DNA from: Streptomyces cyaneochromogenes
Lineage (GTDB): Bacteria > Actinomycetota > Actinomycetes > Streptomycetales > Streptomycetaceae
Direction of reading: 5' to 3'
Length of the DNA stretch: 64,000 bases
NCBI RefSeq assembly: GCF_003963535.1
Contig: NZ_CP034539.1
Coordinates: 4,650,001 to 4,714,000, forward strand
Part shown: positions 41,885 to 50,880 of the stretch, piece by piece
Layout: the number at the start of each line of letters is the position of its first letter
Numbering within the stretch: the stretch's first letter is position 1
Position numbers and translations under genes: made by a program
The notes under the pieces: model-generated
Told to the model about the DNA's origin: nothing
What the model saw: the letters and a program-made list of their open reading frames with translations, nothing else
The model's database searches: none

Positions 41885-43903
41885 TCAGAACGGCAGCGGC
41901 CTCCCGTGCACCACCTCCAACCCCGCCACCGCCCGCGTCACCACCACATACAGCCGGTGCAACCCCCGCTCCTCCGCGTCCACGATCGCGGCCGGCTCCA
42001 CGGCGACGACATGGTCGTACTCCAGCCCCTTCACCACACTCGCCGGCACGACCGCCACCCGCGCCCCCAGCTCGTCCGCACCCCCCACCGCGATCCCGGC
42101 CGCCCCCAGCGCCTCCCGCACCCGCCCCACGTCCCCGTCGGCGGCGACGACCCCCACGGACCCCTCCCGGCCCAGCGCGTCCCGTACGGCATCCACGACC
42201 GCGCCCACCAGATCGCCGTCGGCCGCCCGGAACCGCAGCTCGCCGTTCCCCCGCAGCGAACGGGCCGCCGGCACCTCCACGTCCAGCCGCTCCAGCAACC
42301 GGTTGGCCAGCGCCAGCACGGCCCCGGGCACCCGGAACCCCGCCGTGAGCGGCACGACCACCGCGTCCGGCTTGCCCAGATGCCGCAGCACCGTCTCCCA
42401 GGACCGCGCGGCCCAGGGCGTCGTCGCCTGCGCCAGATCCCCCAGGACGGTCACCGACCCGAAGACCGCCCGCCGCGCGATCGCCCGGCACTCCATCGGC
42501 GACAGGTCCTGCGCCTCGTCGACGACGACATGGCCGTACCCCTTCGGGTGCTCGATGAGCCCGGCCACCTCGTCGAGCAGCACCAGGTCGGCGGCCGACC
42601 AGCGCGCCGACTTCCACGACCGCGGCGGCTTCGCCCACAGCAGCGCCTTGCGCTCGTCGCCGTCCAGCAGCCCGTCGGCCGCGGCCTCCAGTACCTCCTG
42701 ATCGGTGAACAGCTCGGCCACGACCTCCTCGGGCCGGACCCGCGGCCACACGGCGTCGACATACGCCCCGACCGCCCGCGCCCCCGAGATCCTCCGCACC
42801 CACGCGCCGTTCTGCGGCCCGGCCCGCCGCTCGGCCTGCTCCTGGATCCGCCGTACGACCCGCGTACGCACCCGCTCGCGCCCGACGGCATACGGCGGCT
42901 CCTCGGCCCGCACCCCCGCGACGATCCGCCCCAGCTCGTCCGCCGAAACCCGCCACCGATACGAACCGTCGGGAACGACAAGGGAGTCGAGGGCCCCGCC
43001 GGCGTCACCCACCCGGGCATACAGCGCCCGGCGCAGCACCTCCGCCATCCGGACGTCATGCTTGACGACACCCGCCCGCTCACCGTCCACCGCCCGCACC
43101 GGACTGCGGGCGATCTCCTCCCCGAGCGTCGACTGCCGCACGCCCGTCTCGCCGAGGGCCGGAAGAACCTGGGAGATGTACGTCAGGAAGGTCCGGTTGG
43201 GGCCGAGGATCAGCAGGCCGCCGCGGCGGATGCGCTGCGGGTGGGTGTAGAGCAGGTAGGCGGCGCGATGCAGGCCGACGGCGGTCTTGCCGGTACCGGG
43301 CGCGCCCTGCACACACACCGACAGGGCGAGATCCCCTCGTACGAGATCGTCCTGCTCGGGCTGGATGGTGGCCGCGATGTCCCGCATGGGCCCGACGCGG
43401 GGCCGCTCGATCTCCCGGGCGACGATCTCGCTGGCCCGCGACTCGCCCCGGTTCAGGTGCTCGTCCTCCAGCCCGGTGAGGTCCGCGGAGTCCCCACGGC
43501 TGCCGGGCGCCCAGCCGAACCGTCGCCGGACCGCGACGCCCTGCGGGTCACGGGCGGAGGCCTGGTAGAAGGCGCGGGAAACGGGAGCCCGCCAGTCGAC
43601 GACCAGCGGCGGGTCGGCCGGGCGCTCGGTGATCCGCAGCCGTCCGATGTGCAGGCTCTGCCGATCGGTCTCCAGCCGCCCGAAGAACAGGGGCCCCTCG
43701 GGCAGCTCGCGCATCTCCTTCGCGCGGCTGCGCAGCTGATACCCCAGCACTTCGGCGTCGGCACCGGAGGCGGAGACGTCCTCGCCGGTGACGACGTGTT
43801 CCTGGGCCCCGTCGACCATGGCGGCGAGGGCGGCGCGGCAGCGGTCGTGGTGGGCGCGTTCGTCGCGGAGGGCGTGGCGCAGGGCAGGGTCGGTCGACGT
43901 CAT
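41885..43903 (-). CDS. HelD/HelR-type UvrD-like helicase acting on RNA polymerase
   Basis: 672 residues of the HelD family, with a UvrD/Rep fold. A long N-terminal coiled coil (1-70), Walker A VQGAPGTGKTAVGLHR near 205, Walker B VVVDEAQDLSP near 445, and C-terminal motif VVTRAVAGLEVVHGR. HelD proteins dislodge RNA polymerase; the HelR subgroup frees it from rifamycin and gives resistance. I see no rifamycin-associated palindrome (GGGGCTTGC...GCAAG) in the 67-bp gap upstream, so the resistance subgroup is not proven. It follows a tetR gene, probably its regulator. Confidence 0.87.
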   Translation of the reverse strand: MTSTDPALRHALRDERAHHDRCRAALAAMVDGAQEHVVTGEDVSASGADAEVLGYQLRSRAKEMRELPEGPLFFGRLETDRQSLHIGRLRITERPADPPLVVDWRAPVSRAFYQASARDPQGVAVRRRFGWAPGSRGDSADLTGLEDEHLNRGESRASEIVAREIERPRVGPMRDIAATIQPEQDDLVRGDLALSVCVQGAPGTGKTAVGLHRAAYLLYTHPQRIRRGGLLILGPNRTFLTYISQVLPALGETGVRQSTLGEEIARSPVRAVDGERAGVVKHDVRMAEVLRRALYARVGDAGGALDSLVVPDGSYRWRVSADELGRIVAGVRAEEPPYAVGRERVRTRVVRRIQEQAERRAGPQNGAWVRRISGARAVGAYVDAVWPRVRPEEVVAELFTDQEVLEAAADGLLDGDERKALLWAKPPRSWKSARWSAADLVLLDEVAGLIEHPKGYGHVVVDEAQDLSPMECRAIARRAVFGSVTVLGDLAQATTPWAARSWETVLRHLGKPDAVVVPLTAGFRVPGAVLALANRLLERLDVEVPAARSLRGNGELRFRAADGDLVGAVVDAVRDALGREGSVGVVAADGDVGRVREALGAAGIAVGGADELGARVAVVPASVVKGLEYDHVVAVEPAAIVDAEERGLHRLYVVVTRAVAGLEVVHGRPLPF

Positions 43904-43905
43904 TC

Positions 43906-43955
43906 CACCGAGCGTACCGAAAAAACGTAACCGAGTTAAATATTTTACCGAGCCT
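43906..43955. promoter_or_regulatory. AT-rich operator candidate between tetR and helicase genes
   Basis: The 67-bp gap holds four ACCGA(G) repeats (about 43908, 43916, 43931, 43948) around GTTAAATATTTTAC (43936-43949), which is palindromic at 12 of 14 positions. In this GC-rich genome it stands out as a promoter plus TetR operator. Confidence 0.65.
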
Positions 43956-43970
43956 CAACCGCGTCGGCCC

Positions 43971-44582
43971 TCACCGGACGGTCAGCCGCGGCAACCCCGT
44001 CTCCAACAGTCCGAACGCCCGCTCGGCCGCCGCCACCGCGTCCCCGCGCACCTCGGCCGCCCGCTCCCCCGCCGCGATCCGCCGCCAGTTCTCCAGCGCG
44101 AGCACCCGCTGCACGGCGACGATCTGCCCGGCCGCCAGCCGCGCGTCCAGCCCTCCGCCGAGCGCCTCGGCGAGCGCGGCCTCGGAGCGTTCGAGGTAGC
44201 CGTACAGACGGGCGGCCAGCGCGGGAGTCCCGTACAGCATCGACTGGTAGGCGAGCACGTGCGGATCGTCATTGAGCCCGGTGATCGGATCGAACCGCTC
44301 CAGCCCGTCCAGAAAATGCCGCCGCAGCGCCTCCACCGGCGAGGGCCCCTCCCGCACGACCCGCGCGGCCTCGCCCTCGTGGTCGGCGAACCGGTACAGG
44401 ACGAGATCCTCCTTCGTCGGGAAGTACCGGAAGAGCGTCGGCTTGGAGATCTCGGCAGCGGCCGCCACCTCGGCGACGGAGACGGCGTCGAAGCCCTTCT
44501 CCAGGAAGAGGCTGACGGCGGTGTCGGACAGGGTTTGGTACATCCGCTGCTTCTTGCGCTGGCGCAGGCCGGTGTCGCTCAT
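43971..44582 (-). CDS. TetR-family transcriptional regulator
   Basis: 203 residues. HTH: VSLFLEKGFDAVSVAEVAAA, EISKPTLFRYFPTKEDLVLYRF (about 20-70). The C-terminal helical ligand domain is like MftR/TetR_C of actinobacteria (VVREGPSPVEALRRHFLDG). It lies upstream of and in the same direction as the HelD-like gene, separated by an AT-rich palindrome, so autoregulation with control of the helicase is likely. The ATG at 44582 is 70 bp from the next gene upstream. Confidence 0.87.
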   Translation of the reverse strand: MSDTGLRQRKKQRMYQTLSDTAVSLFLEKGFDAVSVAEVAAAAEISKPTLFRYFPTKEDLVLYRFADHEGEAARVVREGPSPVEALRRHFLDGLERFDPITGLNDDPHVLAYQSMLYGTPALAARLYGYLERSEAALAEALGGGLDARLAAGQIVAVQRVLALENWRRIAAGERAAEVRGDAVAAAERAFGLLETGLPRLTVR

Positions 44583-44652
44583 GCTCCGAGCGTACGGGCC
44601 ACCTTTGGCCGGCCAGGTCCTGCTGCTCGAGCGCGGAGCGCTGCGGTGCGGC

Positions 44653-45540
44653 TCAGGCCGCCGCACCCCGGTGCCAGGGCGGCCGCTCGGCCAGACCCCA
44701 CAGGTCGTCGAAGTGCTTGTTCCAGGTCGCGACGGCCGCCTTCGCGTCGTCGCTGTCCTCGCGGGACCAGACGTTGAGGTCCGTGCGGTAGCCCTTGGGG
44801 TCGTAGTACTCGGGCTCCGGGCCGAAGCCCATGGTGCGGGCGGCCATGTCGTAGAGACCGTGCAGCACCAGCTCCCGGTTGAAGATGCACACCTTGTCCC
44901 GCGGTATGCCGGGGTAGAAGCGGTACTCGCACTCGACCGTCACCCGCCCCACCATGGTCAGCCGCTGTGCGATCGCCGACAACGACCGGTCGTAGTCCTG
45001 GCACTTCAGCTCCAGGCGCTTGCGGAACTCCTCGTCGTCGACGGGTGCGCCGTCCGCACCCACCCGAGACGGAACGATCATGGGCTGCCGGAAGTCCGGG
45101 ATCAGGAACCTGACCGAGACGCGCCTCGTGGGCCCCGGATCGTCGAGGAAGCCCTCCAGACGGTGGTAGAGCGCGTTGTAGAGCGTCTCGCCCGTGTAGC
45201 CGAGGAAGCTGATCTCCACGTTTCGCGCCTCGAAGGCCTCGGTCACGAACGTGCCGAGGTCCCGTGACTTCACCTGTGCGCGCGTCGGCGTCCGGAGGGA
45301 GGCGGCCAGGTCCTTCACGGTGTCGTACAGCACATAGCCCACCAGGCTGAGCAGCGCGCCGCCGAGGAAAGCCTTGCCCTCCAGGGCGTCACCGACGGGC
45401 TTCACGAACTGGGCGGTCAGTCCCGTGACGAAGATGCCGAGCAGCAGCAGACGTGTGGCGATGGGCTCGTAGCGCGCCTGGAATCTCTTCAGCCGTTCGC
45501 CCACACCCTCGTCAGGCCGCCTGCTCCCCCCACCGGACAT
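44653..45540 (-). CDS. membrane protein carrying a DevA/GntR-type C-terminal sensor domain
   Basis: 295 residues. Two transmembrane helices near 27-46 (ATRLLLLGIFVTGLTAQFV) and 56-76 (FLGGALLSLVGYVLYDTVKD) are followed by a cytoplasmic domain (about 85-295). That domain shares the order and key residues of the C-terminal domain of the three GntR proteins nearby: a V-R-F/I-L-x-P strand (RVSVRFLIPDF), a helix with S-A-I-A-Q, PRDKVCIFNRELVLHGLYDM aligned with their PPVKLYLLNG...YY, a YD/G turn (YYDPKGYRTDL), and HFDDLWGLAE aligned with WFDALWET. ATG 45540 follows GGGGGAGGGGC. The domain match is my alignment by eye. Lies in the same direction as the kinase-like gene, 37 bp after it. Confidence 0.72.
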   Translation of the reverse strand: MSGGGSRRPDEGVGERLKRFQARYEPIATRLLLLGIFVTGLTAQFVKPVGDALEGKAFLGGALLSLVGYVLYDTVKDLAASLRTPTRAQVKSRDLGTFVTEAFEARNVEISFLGYTGETLYNALYHRLEGFLDDPGPTRRVSVRFLIPDFRQPMIVPSRVGADGAPVDDEEFRKRLELKCQDYDRSLSAIAQRLTMVGRVTVECEYRFYPGIPRDKVCIFNRELVLHGLYDMAARTMGFGPEPEYYDPKGYRTDLNVWSREDSDDAKAAVATWNKHFDDLWGLAERPPWHRGAAA

Positions 45541-45577
45541 GCGCAGCCCCTCCCCCGTGCGACGTGCCTGCCCCGCG

Positions 45578-47842
45578 TCACATGCCGTCGGGATACCCGT
45601 CCGCCGACCAGCTTCCATGCTCTCCGTGCGGCAGCGCGCGGGCAAGATAGGGGTTGGCGGTGGACTTGACCTGGAGGCCCATGTTGGCGGTGGCCTCGGA
45701 CAGGGTCATGGCGTACCTCTGCACCGCCCGGTGGACGTTCGGGGCATCGAGACTGTCGCCGGTCACGAGGCGGTCGAGGTCCACATAGGCCGAGCGGACG
45801 GTCTCGATCCAGCGGTACACCCGCCAGTCCTGCCGCCAGCCCTTCGTGCAGTCCTCCGGCAGCAGACGGGACCAGCGGGCGAACAGACGCCCGCGGATGT
45901 CCGGCAGGGTCGGCGTCAGGTGCATGTGGCGGACGAGGTCGTAGAGCGGGTCGCCCACCATCGCCATCTCCCAGTCGATGAGGGTCAGACCGCTGCCGTC
46001 CTCACGGCGCACGAGGTTCCACGGGTTGAGGTCGCCGTGCAGCAGCACCGGCCGACGCGGCGTCACCATGTGCCGGCCGAGGATCAACCCGAGTCTGAAG
46101 CTGCTGGGCAGACCGAGCTCACGTGCGAGATCGGTGGTCTGCTTGGGGAGATCCGAGACCATGCGGATCAGTTCGTCACTGAGGTACGCGTAGAAGTCCG
46201 AGTACCCGAAGGGCGAGTCGAGCTTCCTGAGTTCGACATCGGTCAACGCACACAGCTGGTCGACGAGATCGTCGGCCTCGTACGGCAGCAGACCGTCCGC
46301 CGGATGATCCGGATGCCTGATCTCGCCCTTGGGACCCTCGTAGGAGTGAATGGTGAACTGATCCCCGAGTTCACTGGTGCCCAGCGCCAGCACCCTCGGC
46401 GCGCGCACCACCACCCCCGATGTCTCGATCGCCCTCAGGACCGCGTGCTCGTTGAGGAACCGTCTCTCCCGGGGACTGGCCGTACCCACCTTCCGCCGCA
46501 CCATCACCGGGTCCGGGTATCCGCTCACCCGCACGGCCGTGCTGAGGTGTGCCGTCCCTTTGAACACCCGGTCCGCCGAAGCCGCACCCTCCTCGAACAG
46601 CGCCTCCTGCACCGCCGACGGGGGGAACATCGGGTGCTGCGGCACCCTCAGGTCGGGATCCCAGGAGATCGACGACACCGCACGGTCGCGGCTGTGCCGC
46701 TTGCCGTGGGAAACGTTCCAGCGGAAGAGGATGCGTTCGATCGCCGTCTCGTCCGGCACGCTCTTGAGCCTCAGGGGCTCCTCCGCAGCCACCAGAGCCC
46801 GGCGCACCGTGCGGGTCGCCGCCTCCAGGTCCCGCTGGTCGTAGGAGTCACCGAGGGAGTTCGCGGCGCGCATCACGTCCGGGTAGACGGACTGGGCGCG
46901 TTCGAAAGCGAGGTAGTGCTTCAGGTCCCGCTCAAGCCCGTTGACGGCTTTGGGGCGCCGCTTCGCCATGTTCTCGCGCCACGCCTGTGTCACCTCCCAC
47001 CACTGATCCTCGGGGTACTGCATCCGCACCAGGTGGGTGGCGAGGTCGTGCAGCGGGTCGCCGTAACTCGCGAGTTCCCAGTCGACGCAGATCAGCGGTG
47101 GATCGCCGTGGTACGACACGATCACGTTGTCGCGGTGCAGGTCGGTGTGGAGCAGGCTGAAGGGGCGGCTGATCATCGCCGGCACCCGCTCGGCGAACCG
47201 CACCATCGCGTCCTCGGGGATGCCCAGCGTGGCGAACAGTCCACCGAACCTGGCCCAGTTCGGCTGCCTGATCTGCTCCTCGGCCGCATGGGCCAGGGCC
47301 CGCAGAAAGGCCCGGCTGTCGCGGCTGGAACGGGGCCAGGACTGCGGCAGTGGGGGCAGATCCTTTCTGCCCACCTGCGTCATGTCGGCGAGCAGACCGG
47401 CCAGGGCGGCGATCAGGCCGGAGTCCACCGGCTTGCCGTTGGGACAGATGCTGGACAGCGGCACACCCTGCACATAGCTCAGGACGGTCACACGGCGGTT
47501 CTGGACCAGACAGCGCGGCACATGCGGCAGAGACCCGCGGATGGCGCCGAGGATCTCCGCCTCGTCCTGCCAGGTCCTGATGACCACGGGCAGCGCGGAG
47601 CGGATCCGCTCCCGAACCGTGACCGGCTCCCCGTCCTCACAGCCGATGAGCGATCGCTGCGCCTCCGTCAGCGGCCGCACCATGTAGTTGAGATTGTGAT
47701 GCCCCCGGCCGAACTCCCCCAAGGCTCGGGCATAGCGCACGAGATCGTCGTACGCCGACCGTCGAACGAAGGGGTTTGGTGGACCACCCAAGGGGCACTC
47801 CTGTTGAATGACTATGCTATGCTGCTGATTTTCATGCAGCAT
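45578..47842 (-). CDS. double aminoglycoside-phosphotransferase (APH)-fold protein
   Basis: 754 residues containing two complete APH-type kinase domains. The first (about 75-330) has catalytic HTDLHRDN (D234) and metal-binding VDWELASYGD (D254). The second (about 460-720) has HGDLNPWN and IDWEMAMVGD near 600-625. Both keep their Brenner and DFG-equivalent Asp residues, so both may be active. Each domain has an ATP-Lys candidate (VVIRTW in the first, VMVRRK in the second). APH kinases phosphorylate small molecules such as choline, sugars or antibiotics. Duplicated forms are rare. It lies between a GntR gene and a membrane sensor-like gene. Confidence 0.85.
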   Translation of the reverse strand: MLHENQQHSIVIQQECPLGGPPNPFVRRSAYDDLVRYARALGEFGRGHHNLNYMVRPLTEAQRSLIGCEDGEPVTVRERIRSALPVVIRTWQDEAEILGAIRGSLPHVPRCLVQNRRVTVLSYVQGVPLSSICPNGKPVDSGLIAALAGLLADMTQVGRKDLPPLPQSWPRSSRDSRAFLRALAHAAEEQIRQPNWARFGGLFATLGIPEDAMVRFAERVPAMISRPFSLLHTDLHRDNVIVSYHGDPPLICVDWELASYGDPLHDLATHLVRMQYPEDQWWEVTQAWRENMAKRRPKAVNGLERDLKHYLAFERAQSVYPDVMRAANSLGDSYDQRDLEAATRTVRRALVAAEEPLRLKSVPDETAIERILFRWNVSHGKRHSRDRAVSSISWDPDLRVPQHPMFPPSAVQEALFEEGAASADRVFKGTAHLSTAVRVSGYPDPVMVRRKVGTASPRERRFLNEHAVLRAIETSGVVVRAPRVLALGTSELGDQFTIHSYEGPKGEIRHPDHPADGLLPYEADDLVDQLCALTDVELRKLDSPFGYSDFYAYLSDELIRMVSDLPKQTTDLARELGLPSSFRLGLILGRHMVTPRRPVLLHGDLNPWNLVRREDGSGLTLIDWEMAMVGDPLYDLVRHMHLTPTLPDIRGRLFARWSRLLPEDCTKGWRQDWRVYRWIETVRSAYVDLDRLVTGDSLDAPNVHRAVQRYAMTLSEATANMGLQVKSTANPYLARALPHGEHGSWSADGYPDGM

Positions 47843-47972
47843 CCGGAATGGCCATACTCTAGTGCCCGGCGCGCGCTCGGGAGGCCAACGCCGCCAAAGA
47901 GCGGCACACTTGACCGCGTTGTGACCGGACTCGAGTCTCGCGCCACCCGAATTTCGGCCCGTGTCGAGCGAG

Positions 47973-48010
47973 TTTCAGGACGTCGGTGCCATTTCAGGAC
48001 GTCGGAGCCA
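47973..48010. repeat. 19-bp tandem duplication at the end of the third GntR gene
   Basis: TTTCAGGACGTCGGTGCCA (47973-47991) is followed directly by TTTCAGGACGTCGGAGCCA (47992-48010): 18 of 19 identical. The second copy encodes the last residues and stop of the GntR protein. The first lies just after the stop, consistent with a recent slip duplication that did not alter the protein. Confidence 0.85.
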
Positions 48011-48893
48011 GGAGGTTCCACCAGGAGTCGAAGGCGTCCTGCCAGCTCTCGATGAATACCGATCCGGTGGAGTTGGGGTCGCCCTCGTCGTTGACATGCC
48101 GGGTCAGCGTCGAACCCAGGCCCAGCACATCCACAGCGTCGATGTCTGTGTCATCGTCCAGCAGGATCGAGCGCTCCACCACCTTGTAGGGGCCGAACAG
48201 GGCCTCGGTGTCGCGCAGCAGATAGAGCTTGAAGGGCGGGACCAGCGGTATCTTCCGGACCTCCACGGTCACGGACGGCACCAGCCCCTCCGTCTCCAGG
48301 TCCTTCAGCGCGGCGCGCAGCGAAGACGTGTGCCGTCGGGTGATGCCGTGCAGCCGTTCCTGGAGCCGCCGGTCGACGTCCGTCGTGTCGCCTCCGCCCT
48401 CGACCGGCCGCTTCGCCCGGGGATACGGCGACTCGGCCGACTCCGCGGGCAGGAGCATCCGCAGCTCGATGCGCTCGGGGCTGCTGATCTCCTTCGTGCG
48501 GATCCGCTCGGCCTGCAGCCGGATGTGCGCGTCCAGACTCTCGGAGGTGAGAGTGAAGACATCCAACCGCACGGTCCGCTGAGCAAAAGCCCGGGCGATG
48601 AAGGTCCCCAGCGCCGCCCGCAGTCGCGGCGCCGCCTGCGGCCGCGTCGTCGAGTGGATCGGCGGCTCGATGACCCGGGTCCCGCTGCCCTGGCGGGAAT
48701 CGACCCATCCTTCGCTCTTCAACTCGCGCAGGACACGTTGCACCGTGTCGCGCGACACATCGAACTCCTCGGCGAGCACGCGCTGCGCAGGCAGGGACGA
48801 ACCCACCGGGTACACGCCGTTGGCGATGCGGGCACGCAGCGTCTCCAGGAGAAAGGATCCCCTGCCGATGCCGTCTCCACGTTCCGCGCTCAC
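47994..48893 (-). CDS. GntR-family regulator, divergent DevA paralogue
   Basis: 299 residues. N-terminal GntR winged helix (about 10-72): LRARIANGVYPVGSSLPAQR, FDVSRDTVQRVLRELKSEGW. The C-terminal domain (about 100-299) is of DevA type: DVFTLTSESLDAHIRLQAER, IELRMLLPAE, VEVRKIPLVPPFKLYLLRDTEALFG and WQDAFDSWWNLLAP. It is more diverged than DevA/DevE. It is divergent from a small membrane gene (49098) across 204 bp and upstream of the double-kinase and membrane-sensor genes, which may form its operon. Confidence 0.85.
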   Translation of the reverse strand: MSAERGDGIGRGSFLLETLRARIANGVYPVGSSLPAQRVLAEEFDVSRDTVQRVLRELKSEGWVDSRQGSGTRVIEPPIHSTTRPQAAPRLRAALGTFIARAFAQRTVRLDVFTLTSESLDAHIRLQAERIRTKEISSPERIELRMLLPAESAESPYPRAKRPVEGGGDTTDVDRRLQERLHGITRRHTSSLRAALKDLETEGLVPSVTVEVRKIPLVPPFKLYLLRDTEALFGPYKVVERSILLDDDTDIDAVDVLGLGSTLTRHVNDEGDPNSTGSVFIESWQDAFDSWWNLLAPTS

Positions 48894-49097
48894 ATCGCGA
48901 CCGTACCTCTCCTACGACCCGAGCAAACCACTTTCAGTCACATTGGATGCCGGTTTGAACGGTTCCACATCAGGAAGTTGAAGGGCCGTTAGGGGATCAA
49001 GCAGCCAGGGCACAACCAATTCAGTGCAGCAGTCCAATTGGACCGGTAGTTGATCGGTCTCCACAAGTTGATCGGAAATGGATTGGGGTGGGGTCGC
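48894..49097. promoter_or_regulatory. divergent promoter region, third GntR / small membrane protein
   Basis: Contains AGTTGATCGG twice (49048 and 49069 area) and a GTCCAATTGGAC palindrome near 49030-49041, with AAGTTGA at about 48976. The AGTTG core is also found in the other two GntR/small-protein gaps, so it is a candidate operator. Confidence 0.5.
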
Positions 49098-49283
49098 GTG
49101 GTGGTACTCCAAGTGTTCATCGGCACCGTGTTGGCGCCCGGTCTGCAGCGGGTGCTCCTGACCCGCTGCGGGACTCTCGGGGTTCTGGGGCTCTGCTTCA
49201 CCACCGTCGGCATCAAGGCCCGCAATGCGACATGTGCATCCATCGGCGCCGCGATGCTGGCACTCGCGATGACTCAGGCCTGA
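49098..49283 (+). CDS. small two-helix membrane protein (copy 1)
   Basis: 61 residues from GTG 49098 (GGGGTGGGG upstream). Two hydrophobic segments, LQVFIGTVLAPGLQRVLL and LGVLGLCFTTVGIKAR then ASIGAAMLALAMTQA. It shares the TxGIKA(R/K)N loop with copies at 51040 and 52355. It is divergent from a DevA-type GntR gene as the other two are, but is the least similar. The last 10 bp overlap the converging devB gene. Function unknown. Confidence 0.7.
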   Translation: MVVLQVFIGTVLAPGLQRVLLTRCGTLGVLGLCFTTVGIKARNATCASIGAAMLALAMTQA

Positions 49284-50011
49284 TCCCGCAAAACCCGTAG
49301 CACCGGCAGCAGCGACCCGACAACGACCCGGGCGCCCGCCTCCCTCAGTTGCCTCGCCTTGTCCTCGTTACGCGCGTAGCCCAGGAACGGCACGCCGGCC
49401 TCCTCGGCCGCGTACAGGTCCGTGGGTGCGTCGCCGATCATCAGGGCGGCGGAGGGGGCGGCGCCCATGGCGTTCAGGGCACGGTTGAGGCAGTGGGGGT
49501 TGGGCTTCAGGAGGTCGAGTCTGCTGGTGCGGCCGTACACGTGCGGGGCGAAGCAGTCGGCGAGGCCGCGCAGGGAGAGGTAGTCGGACGCCGTGCGGGG
49601 GGAGTTGTTGGTGGCCACGGCCAGACGGCTGCCGACCGCCTTCCAGGTGCGTATCAGCGGATCCGCGTACGCCGTCGGCATGGCGGAGACAACCGCCTTG
49701 CGCTCGTGCTGGGTGAGCCTCTCCTCCAGCTCGGTCACCAGATCGCTCTGCGGATGCCGCCTGTTGACGGCGTACAGCACCACCATTGGATCCGGGTGGA
49801 CCCGTTCCTCCTCGGTCAGCAGCCCCTGCAGGCCCTGCTGCTCCAGCCAGGCGACCAGCTCCTTCGCCACCTGTTCCGCTGTGTGCCCTGCGAACAGGCG
49901 ACAGACGGGGCCGTCGAAGTCGAACAGGACGAAGCGGGCGTTGGTGATCAGTTCTCGCAGGTTCCCTGTCTCTACTGTCACCGGATCAGTCTGCGTCGTA
50001 TCACGGGTCAC
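49274..50011 (-). CDS. devB: DevB, HAD-type phosphatase
   Basis: 245 residues. HAD core: FVLFDFDGPVCRLF with D-F-D-G-P in place of the usual DxDGT, so the second Asp is followed by Gly-Pro. Motif II ATNNSPRTA, motif III KPNPHCLNRAL, motif IV IGDAPTDLYAAEEAG. In S. coelicolor DevB is the gene downstream of devA, in an operon, and is a putative phosphatase/hydrolase affecting development; the genomic position supports identity. GTG 50011 shares a base with the devA stop (TAGTG). It converges on a small membrane gene. Confidence 0.85.
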   Translation of the reverse strand: MTRDTTQTDPVTVETGNLRELITNARFVLFDFDGPVCRLFAGHTAEQVAKELVAWLEQQGLQGLLTEEERVHPDPMVVLYAVNRRHPQSDLVTELEERLTQHERKAVVSAMPTAYADPLIRTWKAVGSRLAVATNNSPRTASDYLSLRGLADCFAPHVYGRTSRLDLLKPNPHCLNRALNAMGAAPSAALMIGDAPTDLYAAEEAGVPFLGYARNEDKARQLREAGARVVVGSLLPVLRVLRDQA

Positions 50012-50880
50012 TAGGAGAGTGTCAGGTTGGTCGTGATGGTTTCCCAGAGGGCGTCGAACCACTTCTCGGACTCCTCCACGAACGCGGCGTCACGCGCCCT
50101 GGCCTGCTTCACGAAGGAGAAGAGGACGGACTTCGAGCCCAGGGCGTCGTACATTTCCAGCATTTCGCTCTCGTACTCCTCCTGCCGCTCGGTGAGCACG
50201 TAGTAGCCGATCAGCGCTTCCACCCCGTTGAGCAGGTACAGCTTCACCGGCGGAGTGAAGGGCAGCGCGCGGAAGGTGACGTGCACGTCGATGCCGTGGG
50301 TGGACCGTACGGCCTGCAGGTTGTGCCGCAGCACCTGCGCCTGGGCGTTGCGCATCTCCAGCCAGCGCTGGTGGACCAGGTCGCTCTCGCGGCTCTCGAC
50401 CGGGACCGGGAAGGCGAGGGTGATGTCCCGGGAGGGCAGCAGGATGCGAACGTCGATCGACTCGGGGTGCAGGGTGCCCTCATGGATCAGCCGGATGGGC
50501 TCGCCCAGCGCGAGCATCAGGCTCTCGGCCGTGAGACAGACGGCGTCGATGCGCACGCGCGGTGCCGCGAAGGCCTCTACCAGGCGTGGCGCCAACCCGA
50601 CCACCGTCGGCTGCGGCCCCTCCCGCGCCGGCGTCGACTCGGCGATCCGCGGCGGGCTCCCCCTGCTCACATTGGTGAGCAGCCCGTCCTCCTGGAGCGC
50701 GCGCAGGGCCTGGCGTACGGTGCCTCGCTCCACGCCGAACTCCTCGGCCAGCTCGGCCTGGGTGGGCAGGCGGTCGCCCGCCTTGAGCTCACCGACGCGG
50801 ATGCGTTCCCGCAGGATGTCCGCGATCTCCTGGGGAGAGAGTCTCCTGCTGCCGTTCACTGCCACGTTCTCCTGAGTCAC
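50011..50880 (-). CDS. devA: DevA, GntR-family developmental regulator
   Basis: About 289 residues. Winged helix (about 18-78): ILRERIRVGELKAGDRLPTQ, FGVERGTVRQALRALQEDG. The C-terminal domain (100-289) is specific to the DevA subfamily: DAVCLTAESLMLALGEPIR, VDIRILLPSR, PPVKLYLLNGVEALIGYY, MYDALGSKS and SEKWFDALWETI. In S. coelicolor DevA is needed for normal aerial growth. GTG 50880 is chosen because its upstream TTGTAGYGTTTGGTC is shared with devE, suggesting a leaderless transcript. GTG 50859 has a better ribosome site. Confidence 0.87.
   Translation of the reverse strand: MTQENVAVNGSRRLSPQEIADILRERIRVGELKAGDRLPTQAELAEEFGVERGTVRQALRALQEDGLLTNVSRGSPPRIAESTPAREGPQPTVVGLAPRLVEAFAAPRVRIDAVCLTAESLMLALGEPIRLIHEGTLHPESIDVRILLPSRDITLAFPVPVESRESDLVHQRWLEMRNAQAQVLRHNLQAVRSTHGIDVHVTFRALPFTPPVKLYLLNGVEALIGYYVLTERQEEYESEMLEMYDALGSKSVLFSFVKQARARDAAFVEESEKWFDALWETITTNLTLS

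Noticed and set aside
43904..43970. Rifamycin-associated element upstream of the HelD-like gene
   Set aside because: No GGGGCTTGC/GCAAG palindrome is present in the gap.
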